Assembly: GCA_026008535.1 (NCBI GenBank)
Contig: BRKX01000013.1
Coordinates: forward strand, 57,609,726-57,673,725
DNA from: Perilla frutescens
Lineage: Eukaryota; Streptophyta; Magnoliopsida; Lamiales; Lamiaceae
Length of the DNA stretch: 64,000 nt
Direction: 5' to 3'
Within the stretch, counting starts at the first letter, position 1; every line of letters starts with the position of its first letter. A program made the position numbers and the translations under genes. Below the pieces are notes generated by a model. That model did not search any database. It saw only the letters and a program-made list of their open reading frames with translations, and was not told the origin of the DNA. Below, piece by piece: positions 54,689 to 64,000 of this stretch.

Positions 54689-55920
54689 TCATTCATCCTG
54701 CTTCTGCAGTCATGAAAAGACACACAAAATTAACAACCAACATTGAGACAAAGGGAAAAAAAAAACACAGAAAATGAAACCTTGAATGGGGAAGGAGTTG
54801 GTGAGATCATAAAACTATTTTCAATAAAAAAACTAGTGGCTCGATTTTCCCAGATTTTAAAGGAGGTCTTGAGTGTAGCATGCCCCGATTCGTCGAGCTC
54901 CAACAGATCTGCAGCCAAATGCTGCTCCTCCCTTACAAAGCCGTCCCCAAGGCTCAATCGTACAACACAGAAACTAAATTGTTCACTATCTTGAAGATGG
55001 TCTGTGGGTACAAGCCAACGTATCTCACGCTGACCCGACTGAGGAAGCTCGATGCAATCACTACTTGCACGACGATAGCAACTATAAGCACTCAATACAA
55101 GCTTATCCTCCACTACTGTAAGGAATGCATGTTGGGGTTTGATGCACTGCATCCAGCCTTCATATAATTGCCACCCCTTGTCTAAGGAATGAAGATCAAG
55201 GCTAACAAATTCACTCATTTCATAATAGTCATTCATGATATGCACTAGAAATGTGTGGCTGTTTGCGAAACAAGCACCACCAACACTGAAGTAGTACGGG
55301 GAATCAAACATCCTATTATGAAAGCAGGGTGGGGCTGGTCGTGTAGCTCTAGCACCCAATTCAACCCACTCAGCAGACTCGGATTCATCGTCGAAACCAC
55401 TTCTCATCTTGATAACAGAACCACCACCACCAGAGCGCAGGCATAGATCTGGTAGATCACTCCACGACTTGGAAATGGGGTCGAACATCTCGAAAGGGTG
55501 GTCGATTCTGTCATCTTCATCCATGAGATCCTTATCCATGTCGGAATTGAAGAAAATGCTACTTGCAGCCACGATGATCTTACCGTCGGGAGTTGGGATG
55601 CTTAGTGGATAGAATTTGCGGGAGGGCATGGCGGCGGCCGGAGAGGGATGCATCAAACTTTTCTCGAAAACGAAATCGGATTTTTGATCATCTAAATCAA
55701 TCTCATACGCGGACTCTAACCCAGATGCGTTGAAGATATGTAGAGTCGAACCTGAACCGCAGAAATAGGTCCCCGTTCCGAAACCTCGAAGTCGTATATT
55801 AGGCGCCATGGTTACAGCTTCGCCGCCGCCGCCGCCGCCGCCGCCGTTCAAATCCACGATGTGAATATTGTAATCATCGTCGCAAAGGCAGATAACGCAC
55901 AATTTTTTTGTACAAGCCAT
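54689..55920 (-). CDS. Kelch-like protein of unknown function
   Basis: Main frame from ATG at 55,920 (MACTKKLCVICLCDDD), with a poly-Gly run coded by a GCC-type repeat (about 55,821-55,849) and kelch-like blades: a conserved FDPISKSWSDLPDL, YYFSVGGACFANSHTF and WQLYEGWMQC. No F-box is visible. It resembles plant DUF1668/kelch-type proteins (assignment tentative). Read without splicing it ends at 54,730 with a hydrophobic tail (FSVFFFSLC) that looks like intron. An intron 54,780-54,704 (GTTTCA...TGCAG, 77 bp) would join SPTPSPFK to KQDE and a stop at 54,689, giving 384 aa. I prefer the spliced form but the unspliced 396 aa is possible. A TATA-like AATATATATAG lies about 55 bases upstream on the minus strand. 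Confidence 0.75.
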
Positions 55921-58900
55921 CACTTTTGAAAATCCAAAAACCTAAAGCTTGAGGTGGCCGGCGAGGTTGAGAGTTCTATATATATTTCGCATTTGATAGG
56001 GGTAATTTAGTAATTTAATAATTTTATAATTAATTATGGATTTTCATATAATAAAGAATTATACATTATAATTGATATAATTATATTTTTGGTTTAACTG
56101 AAGATATAATTATATAAAGTTATAAGAGGGCATACTTTTTGGTTTTACAATTAAATATTAAGAAGAAATGAATTTTAATTATAATATAAAGAATATATAG
56201 TCTAAATAAAAATTAAAATAAAAATAAAAAAGACAATTGGTTAGCTACATTTATTTTTTTTTGTAATTGATTGATCGATTATCTCAAAAAATAGAATAAA
56301 ATTGAGATTCATATATGGAAATAACATATTTGCTCTGTTTAATGTTATATGATTAATTGATTTTTTTATGGAGGTAGAAAAATAATTAATATTCATTGTA
56401 TGCTATTGCTATGTATGGATATTATGATAGATAATATTTAAAACATATTTAATGATAATTTAAATATTGTGTTTTTTATTATTTTTTAGAGACTGAAACA
56501 TTAAAAATAAACATATTGATATTTTAAGAATGAATTATAATATCTTTTAACAAAATATAGGAAAATTAATACAAATAAATATTCAATTTCCAGTCTGATT
56601 AATATTCAAATACAGTTAAGATAGTCACAATTTCAAGTTTTTCAAAATATTTAATTTAACATACAAATATAATCCATTTATCACAAATTCAAATTTTATC
56701 AATATTTAATTCATTACGCACGCATTGTAGGAAAGTATCTTATATATACACTAGCTGTATACCACCTGATGCACAGGTAAATCTTTGATCGTACAAAAAA
56801 AATGTTTTAATAAAATTATATTCAATCATGAATTTAATATATTATGTGTGTGTGTGTGTGTGAATTATATTGATTGAATTGTGAATTACTTGTGTGTGTT
56901 TTTATAGAATATGTATCAATCATCTCTTCCAACTTTATTAAAAAAAAAGATCATCGACTGAGATACGATGAGGATGTCATAATATTTTTGTATTTCTAAA
57001 TGGATTATGATCTTACATGTAGTCTAAAGCTCATGAATCCATCTTTAAATAAACAAAACAACATAGGGCTCAGGATTACCCATGCATATTTAGAGCTTCA
57101 AAAATCTAAAAAACGAAAAAGAAATTAGAACTGATATAAAAATTATATTTTTAATAAAAAGGTGAAGTACATTATTATTAAAGATTTGAACTCAATACTT
57201 ATTTCAAAAAAAGAAAAAAAAGATTTGAACTCAATACTATATATCTTGCTCAAAGTGTTTTCAATTCCTACATTCAACTCTTTGAATTTTGAAGAGCTTT
57301 GATGGCAGAATATGTGCATTGTTTCACAAATAAAAAAATATAATTGATATTAATTTGGCCAATTTTGATTATTTGTATGTTGTTCGACTTAACTTGCTCT
57401 TTTAGCCAAATTCGATTATTAATATATATGTTTGGTGTTTTTCCATAACAAAAATATTATTTGTTGAATATTCGATGTAATATAAATTTACTTTGAAAAA
57501 AAAAATGTAACATGTTCAACTATTTAAAAAACATATTAATATAATTAAAATTGAAAACTTAAATATGTATCTAGATTTTTTAATTAAATAATTTTTTTAA
57601 TAATATTTTAATTGAAAATGTTTAAATAAGCTTTTCGTAGATGATGACTTAATTTAATGATGCTTGCTCCTCATGCACTTCAAGTTGTATTTCCTCTTAA
57701 TAAAATTCGATTTGCCTTGAAATTTTAATTTAATGATTATTAAATCAATAGAAGTAGATACATATACTTGATCTTAGTTAAAACTCCGAGAAACATGTAA
57801 ATACCATTGTTGAGTTATAATTTAGAATTTGTTCGTATAAAACAATATTTGTTAGTTATTCGACGTGAGATGAATAAAAAATTAAAATATATAAGATTTA
57901 ATTGTTTAAATACAATAAAATATAAAAGACACGTGAAAATAAATAAAACAAAAAATCCAAAAATGATAAAATTAAAAATATTATTATGTAAATACAAATT
58001 CAAAAGCAAATGCATAAGATAGTTCTGCCATTTAGATTGAAACTTATAATTTTAATTACACGAAATAAAATATCGAGGAAATAATAAATATTTACATGAT
58101 CTTGAAACTAAACCTTTTGCAATACCAATAATTAAACTTACAATTTGAAAAGAAGAAAGCGAACCACATCGAAAGAGATTATAATTAATTAATTAATCGA
58201 AATAATAATATTAAATACAATTGTATTATATTAAAAAAAATCATCAATTTAAGACATACTTAAACAAAATCAAAACCAACTCTAAAAGATGATAAAATGA
58301 AATGACAAAATTTCTTTAATTATTTCTTCGCTACTTATTCCCTCTACTTCTAAAATGCTTAATTTTCCAAAACTAAAAACAGAAGTAACGCCATATATAT
58401 GATATCGGAGCTTTTCTGCAACGTAGTGCAAACTCTTATTTGATTTATTTTCTAATGGAATATTCTCGAATTCCATGTAATTGAAATCATTGACATATGG
58501 TAAGAAATTCAATGAATTCATTAAATTTCAAAACCACCCATTCGAACAGTTCCAATGGTAATCTGAAGTGACATTTAATTTTCAGGTGTCCCAATTATAT
58601 AGTCTCATTAGTATAAGTAGTGTTATTTTCAATAGGAATGTACAATTATATGCTTATTAGGTTTTGAAAATTAAAAAATTAAACATTTAAGTTTGTGAAA
58701 GTTATAAATCTGAAATGTTATTTTTTCAAAAAAAAAAAAAAAGAGAAACATTAATTAAAATTGACCAACTTAATTAATTTGCATGTACTTGAATTTGATC
58801 AATTCTATTGATATTCATTGTATTTGCACTTCATTAATTGTACATTTTCTTTGCTTCAAAAAATTAATACATTAAAGTTGAGCTAAAATTTAAGTTTTAT

Positions 58901-59020
58901 TAATTTTCATTAAATAAGGTTAAAGTTGGAAGTTTAGCTTTTATTTCTTATTTTCATAAATATTTTTAATATACGTGCGAGTAGAAAAGAGACTATGTAA
59001 TCGAGACGGAAGGAGTATAA
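55921..59020. other. Intergenic AT-rich DNA
   Basis: No convincing gene. Holds a (TG)n tract at about 56,846-56,861, and a Stowaway-like remnant whose right end 'gagacggaaggagta' lies near 59,003 and left end perhaps near 58,590. A 79-codon minus-strand frame (58,282-58,521) of ordinary amino-acid composition (LHYVAEKLRYHIYGVTSVFS) is unrecognised and could be a decayed exon. Confidence 0.5.
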
Positions 59021-59676
59021 ATGTTTTTCACACACTCAAAAGATGGGTGAGTCATCAAGCTGGAAGGAGCCAAAAGTATTAAATTAATTATTCCTTAAAT
59101 TCGATTAAAAAAAATGGTAGTTGTATCCAGCTAGAATTCAATATCTTATAAGATTAATTTAAGATTCAATATCCAGTCACAACTCATAAGCAAGCTTTAT
59201 TTTCTAATAAGGCCATTAGATTAATCTCAATAATAATAATATATAATAATAATTTCAGAAAAAGGAGAACAAAAACATGATGTTGGAATATTGTGCCACT
59301 CTCTCTCTTTACTCTCTCTATTCTCTCTCTTTGTAAGCTGCCATTGATAGAGCTTCTTGCTCATATCTTCTCTGTGTGGTGAGTGAGTAGCCTGATGCTG
59401 CATGTGCCTTGGGTAGGGTGAGTGTTCGTGTCACTGGATCGGAGCTCAAGAAAACCTGAGCCTGCCTCTGCTTGGACCTGACGCTCGAGCGTCTTCCGGC
59501 GAAGACTGCAACGGTGCCGGAGAATTAGGTGAACTACCGGTGAGTTCCATACCCAACACATCTCCCTTCTTTCCCACCACCTCCTCTTAATAATCCCAAC
59601 ACGTCTATTTCTGTGACCCAGATCTTTTCCGTTTCGGCGGCGGCCGGCGGAGATCTCGATCACTCTACTGCCGGAG
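59021..59676 (+). promoter_or_regulatory. NLR gene upstream region and leader
   Basis: A CT-rich block (ACTCTCTCTCTTTACTCTCT, about 59,297-59,332), typical of plant core promoters, lies about 350 bases before the ATG. The leader is GC-richer than its surroundings and may contain an intron (candidate donor CCG|GTGAGT at 59,539), but this is not certain. Confidence 0.4.
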
Positions 59677-62259
59677 ATGGCTTTTGCTGCTGTGGATTCT
59701 CTTTTGTACACGATTAAAGGCACGATTAAAGGCCTTCGAAATTATAGACGTATTTTTTTTGACTCCTCAACTGGAGAGAGCCTACAATCGGCACGCGATC
59801 ATGCTAGGTCGCTACGAAGCAAACTCAAATGCTGCAGCGAAGGGGTAACGGAAATGGATGAGCTGATAATAATAGAGGAAGCACGCAAATTAGAAGACGC
59901 CATTGAAATCCCTCTTTCGACTCTCTTTCTTTCGCCCGCATTCAATAAGTTAAGAGAAGATGTCGATTGCTTTGCCAAAACAGCCAAGGAGATGGAAGAA
60001 AACATTGAGAAATTATGGGAGCAGAAAGCAGCCAAGATGATTGAAGAATATGTTAAGGAATTATTTTTGCCCAAAGAAGACGAGGAAGAAGATGAAGATG
60101 TTTCATCAGAGTGTGACATGGTTGGATTATCTGATCAGTTTCTCATGATCAGAAATAAGCTTAATCAGCCAATGAGTACCTATTTCGCGAAGCCTAGTGA
60201 AATGGTAGTGTGGATCAGTGGTATGGCGGGTATAGGTAAGACTATGCTTGCTAAGAAGATTTATCACGATCCCTGGGTGAAGGCAAATTTCGAGTGTCGG
60301 GCCTTTGTTAGGGTGGGCCAAGAGTTTCGGGTAAAAGAAGTTTTGCAAGCTATTGCTGCTCAACTAGATCCTGTCTGCGAGGAAATTGTTATGAAACTAG
60401 GTGAGGATTCTCGATGTTTCTTCAGAATTGCAACAGTTAGAAAATCTCTAATTGTGTTGGATGATGTGTGGGGCAATGCTTTTGTCGATCTGCTAACAGG
60501 AATAGGATCATCTCGTAAAGCTTTTGAAAGCCGGATCTTGTTTACAAGTAGAACAAGTGTTGAAAGGTACAGTAAAGATTGTTATGATTTAAAAATGCGA
60601 CTGATGAATGAAGAAGAAAGTTGGGAACTTCTAAGGAGGAATGTGTTTGGTGATTTGGAGTCATCATGTCCACCTCAACTTGTGAAAGCTGGGAAGAAGA
60701 TTGCGGAGAAATGTGAAGGCCTTCCACTTCTGATCACCGCGGTTGCCCCCGTACTCCTCTCCAAAGCCCAGAAGAATGTGGAAGATTGGAACAGAGTAGC
60801 AGAAAAACCAAAATTAGTTATGGAGGAAGCATGTGATCAAATCTCAGAGGTACTCTTATTAAGCTATCACCAACTAAGTGAAGAATGGAAACCTTGCTTT
60901 CTCGATATTGCTGCTTTTCCTCTAAATTATATAGTCCGGTGTTCTAGGATCATCAACTTATGGCGTGCTGAGAGATTTCATTACGTATATGTTTTTCGTA
61001 CGTTGCATATAGAAAATCTTGTCATGGTTCACCAGAAAAATTGGCAGGGTGAAACTAAAGTTTGTAGCCTCCATTGTGCCTATTGGTATGTGAGTAAAAG
61101 GGTAGCAAAGAATAACAAATTTCTCTATACCATAGATAGTTATGAAGATGGTTTGGACGAATGTGTAGAAAGCCATCGTCGTCTTGCCATCTATACAAAC
61201 GTCATGTTTGCCATCAAAGAAGTTCATAACAAAATCGCATCTGTTCCAACTGTACGTTCTCTGCTATGTACGGGGCCATATCATCAATATCAAGTGCCAA
61301 TATGTTGGGAGTGGAGGCTGCTAAGGGTACTCGATGCTCTTTCAATCCGTTACTACGAATTCCCAATTGAGGTAGTGAAACTGATTCGGTTAAGGTACCT
61401 GGCCCTCACTTGTAATGCAGACATCCCTCCTTCCATATCCAAATTGTTGAACCTTGAGTTCTTGATTGTCCATCAACACATGAGCATCAAACACGTTGTT
61501 GCAGTTTTTGAGTCGTATGTGCCTGTGGAGATATGGGGTTTGCGAGAACTGCAACATCTTGAAATCAATGGAAGAAACCTACCCAATCCTCCTCATCGTC
61601 GTGCAGTTTTACCTAATCTTACAAAACTTTTAGGTGTTGGAGCTGGGAGTTGTACCAAAGCAGTTCTTCGGAGTATCCCTCAGTTAAGCAAATTAAGAAT
61701 TCAAATTGAGTTGGCGCCCAATGCTGCTGAAATCTTAAATGGCTTTGATCATATTTCTTGCTTGCATAAACTTGAATCACTTCAAAGTGTGGTTATGAAC
61801 CCTACACTCTCGCGTCCACCTCTGCCTCTTTCAGTTTTCTCATCTCGTCTAAGGAAGTTGAGTTTGAGCGGGTTTGGATATCCTTGGGAAGACATGAGCA
61901 AGATTGCTCATTTACCATATCTTACAGTGCTCAAATTGAAGAGCTTTGCCTTTCGAGGAGAAAAGTGGGAAGTAGAAAAAAGGGAATTCCGCCAACTTGA
62001 GTATCTTTTGATTGAAGATACCGATCTTGTGCAGTGGACAGCCAGAGATGAAATGCCTTTCATGAGGCTTTCACGGTTAAGAATGAAAAACTGCCACAAA
62101 TTACAACAGATCTCCTTCTCTCGCTCCTCATTGTCGTTTAAATATATTGAACTGATTGACTGCAACCCCTTAGCTGAGAAACAATTGAATGATGTCAAAT
62201 TTGCTGAAATCACTGCAAATTATTCATGGAAGGAAGAGAAGGGCGTGAAGACATTATGA
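59677..62259 (+). CDS. CC-NB-LRR (NLR) disease-resistance-like protein
   Basis: 860 aa, intronless. N-terminal coiled-coil-type region 1-150 with LEDAIEIPLS at an EDVID-like place and an acidic linker (EDEEEDEDVSS). NB-ARC: P-loop GMAGIGKT (182-189, lysine 188), kinase-2 LIVLDDVW (DDVW 262-265), RNBS-B RILFTSRT, GLPL at 348, RNBS-D-like CFLDIAAFPL. The winged-helix part after LWRAE is short, and the MHD position reads SLHC (464-467): His is kept, Met and Asp are replaced. LRRs with LRVLDAL, LRYLALT and LQHLEIN occupy about 540-840. In the family this protein acts as an intracellular immune receptor that binds ADP/ATP through NB-ARC. The degenerate MHD makes normal switching doubtful. Resembles asterid R1/Rpi-type CNLs. 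Confidence 0.92.
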   Translation: MAFAAVDSLLYTIKGTIKGLRNYRRIFFDSSTGESLQSARDHARSLRSKLKCCSEGVTEMDELIIIEEARKLEDAIEIPLSTLFLSPAFNKLREDVDCFAKTAKEMEENIEKLWEQKAAKMIEEYVKELFLPKEDEEEDEDVSSECDMVGLSDQFLMIRNKLNQPMSTYFAKPSEMVVWISGMAGIGKTMLAKKIYHDPWVKANFECRAFVRVGQEFRVKEVLQAIAAQLDPVCEEIVMKLGEDSRCFFRIATVRKSLIVLDDVWGNAFVDLLTGIGSSRKAFESRILFTSRTSVERYSKDCYDLKMRLMNEEESWELLRRNVFGDLESSCPPQLVKAGKKIAEKCEGLPLLITAVAPVLLSKAQKNVEDWNRVAEKPKLVMEEACDQISEVLLLSYHQLSEEWKPCFLDIAAFPLNYIVRCSRIINLWRAERFHYVYVFRTLHIENLVMVHQKNWQGETKVCSLHCAYWYVSKRVAKNNKFLYTIDSYEDGLDECVESHRRLAIYTNVMFAIKEVHNKIASVPTVRSLLCTGPYHQYQVPICWEWRLLRVLDALSIRYYEFPIEVVKLIRLRYLALTCNADIPPSISKLLNLEFLIVHQHMSIKHVVAVFESYVPVEIWGLRELQHLEINGRNLPNPPHRRAVLPNLTKLLGVGAGSCTKAVLRSIPQLSKLRIQIELAPNAAEILNGFDHISCLHKLESLQSVVMNPTLSRPPLPLSVFSSRLRKLSLSGFGYPWEDMSKIAHLPYLTVLKLKSFAFRGEKWEVEKREFRQLEYLLIEDTDLVQWTARDEMPFMRLSRLRMKNCHKLQQISFSRSSLSFKYIELIDCNPLAEKQLNDVKFAEITANYSWKEEKGVKTL

Positions 62260-63665
62260 TTTCATTTCCAAGTTGTTTCAAAAGGTTAGCCATTCTATTC
62301 TCTTTCTATCTCTAGCTAGCTATCCAATACAGTTTTTTTAAGGCTAATGAATAATATATTCTTGAATCTGATGTTATAAGCTTTCTGCAACAACTGTGCG
62401 CATGGTTGGGGGAATTCAAGGCTAAATGGAGCGGTTGAGTCAAATTCAAGGTTAAATTCTTATTTCGTTGGTTATCTTAAAAAAGAATTCTTATTTAAAG
62501 AATCGTTGTTATTTGTGGGTGCACTTTAAACAATTCCAAAGTTGGATGATTGTGTAATCGTGTATGATTATTGCATATTTATGCTATTATTATGAGATTT
62601 TCAGATTTCTGGGATTTGTTTACTGTAATCAGTTAGGAACACTTTCATTTTTATTTTATTTTTGAGTTATTGTCGAATTACTTTGTCACCTTTCTTTTGA
62701 TTTTATACAAAATCTTGTTTGTGTCTGCATTTAATACGAAAATTTTATTTTATTTTTGTTCATTTTTATGTGACGAGGAGAAATTCACTGTTACTATCGA
62801 GGTGCCGTATGAGCTAAATTTCTATTCAACAAACTAGAAAATATTTCTTTTCCTTTCTCATCGAGTAAAAGCTGTGTTAATTAGTAAAATGGAGTTGTTT
62901 ATTTCTATTCAACATGCTTGGTTTTTTTTTTTTTTTTTTTTTGTACTGAAGCAATTTTTTTAACGTGGTTCAAAATATAATATTTAGCATGCTAAATTCA
63001 AGATAACTTTCTGCATAGATAAAAAAATTCAAAATATATTAAATTCAAAAGTTCGTATCAATCATTGAAAATTCTCTCATGTTCACAAAATATGAATCTT
63101 ATAATCAAATACCACTATACGAGATACCACAAAAGTTGTGGTAATTAAATTTGTCTTAACAATTGTGTTTGCAAAATACAGGTGGCGTGAGTTGTACGAT
63201 TTGAATATTTTTAATATGATATTTTAATAATAAAAAAACTAGACATAAATGCTAGTAATATATACAGCTCATCCATCTCCCACATCTGGAAGGCACAGCC
63301 TCAAAAAATTGGTCAAAAACATCATGTTTATGGATGCATTGCAGCTTAAAAATCACTCTTGTGTTCTAATTTAGTTGTTATTATAAGATTCTTAGTTCGG
63401 CGTTGATTGGTGATGCAGATATAATAATATAGGTGAGACCCAATGTGGGATCTTAAATACATGAATATATATATGCAATTCAAAAAAAAAAAAGAATATT
63501 TCTAAAAAAAAAAAAAAAGAATAGATCATAATGTGCTCACCTAAAATCTCGAGTCTCATTATGGCTTCTCCAACAAAAAATCTACAGAGAATTCATTGCC
63601 ACATTTAGAAACTTACTAGCTGATAATATAAAATAAAATAAAATAAGGAAATTTATATTTTGTAG
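62260..63665. other. 3' flank of NLR gene and intergenic DNA
   Basis: NLR 3'UTR, then AT-rich DNA with a poly-T run (about 62,922-62,942) and two A-rich tracts (63,481-63,520). No gene seen. Confidence 0.5.
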
Positions 63666-64000
63666 TGTAATACCCTAAAAATATTTAGTTGTACTTGTTA
63701 AGGTTTGGTCCAAATCAATGGAATTTATAAATTTGTATCAATAATGGGCCAACCTAGCCTAAATGGGCTGTTATCGGATTAATAAAGCAGGCCCAGTTCT
63801 AGGATATTTTATTTTTTTGGTCTTGGGCCTTTTAGCCCAATTTAGATAAATATAGTACACAATAATTCATTTTGAAAATCACTTTTTCCTCCATTTCAAA
63901 GGTGAGCTCCACACCTCTCAAACCTTCTCCCTTCTTGGGCGATTTCCGGCATGGTGGCCGGAGGCGGAGCGCCGCCGCCGGAAAATTTCAAGTTCGGTCA
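63666..64000 (+). mobile_element. Possible LTR start, cut by the window edge
   Basis: Begins TGTAATACCCTAAAAATATTT, very like the minus-strand start of the gypsy LTR at 24,447 (TGTAATACCCCGAAATATTT). It becomes GC-rich with CCGCCGCCGG near the end. The other end and target duplication are outside the window; it could also be leader sequence of a gene starting beyond 64,000. Confidence 0.45.

Noticed and set aside
59361..59723. 120-codon minus-strand frame opposite the NLR start
   Set aside because: Overlaps the NLR leader and first codons, has no recognisable domain, and its Arg/Trp-rich composition is what an antisense frame of this GC-rich leader would give.

Overview
The window looks like nuclear DNA of a eudicot plant. 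The evidence is receptor-kinase, NLR and MAF1 genes of plant type, GT-AG introns, AT-rich intergenic DNA, and plant LTR, MULE, hAT and Stowaway elements. An asterid would fit, but the species cannot be fixed from the sequence.

Positions 1-43,660 hold a tandem array of wall-associated-kinase-like (WAKL) receptor genes on the + strand. There are five long copies. WAKL-2 (11,480-13,855) and WAKL-5 (40,698-43,058) are open from start to stop. WAKL-1 (439-2,822) has a 2-bp frameshift in the kinase domain. WAKL-3 (25,592-28,006) and WAKL-4 (34,577-36,904) each have one in-frame nonsense codon in the ectodomain. A sixth copy survives only as a promoter/leader joined to a 36-codon C-terminal tail (38,481-38,591). 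The coding regions have no introns. Copies 2-5 appear to have a leader exon ending AAG|GTACGT and a leader intron. For copies 2-4 it lies behind a shared TATA/leader cassette, with an intact W-box in copies 2 and 3. Leftover copies of this cassette lie between the genes.

Downstream of copies 1, 2, 3 and 5 the same flank recurs. At 43,059-43,656 it is the native 3' end of the convergent MAF1 gene, so the WAK unit was copied together with the MAF1 3'UTR. WAKL-4 has a different 3' end, and pieces of that 3' end lie downstream of WAKL-2 and WAKL-3. Insertions mark later events: a 6.3-kb Ty3/gypsy element with TSD AATCC (18,128-24,447), a solo LTR with TSD ATAAC, three MULE-like insertions with 9-bp TSDs (two inside the WAKL-4 leader intron), and three elements sitting in (TA)n tracts.

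Positions 43,675-47,330 (minus) hold MAF1, the RNA polymerase III repressor, rebuilt as ten coding exons (224 aa). Its introns carry tRNA-derived, SINE-like sequence. Positions 47.3-54.7 kb are transposon-rich and hold a three-exon gene for a 189-aa protein with an acidic tail (50,764-51,898). A kelch-like gene lies on the minus strand (54,689-55,920). An intronless CC-NB-LRR gene lies at 59,677-62,259, with a degenerate MHD motif. The window ends in what looks like the start of another LTR.

Functionally this is a defence and cell-wall-sensing locus (WAKL array and one NLR) next to a conserved growth regulator (MAF1).
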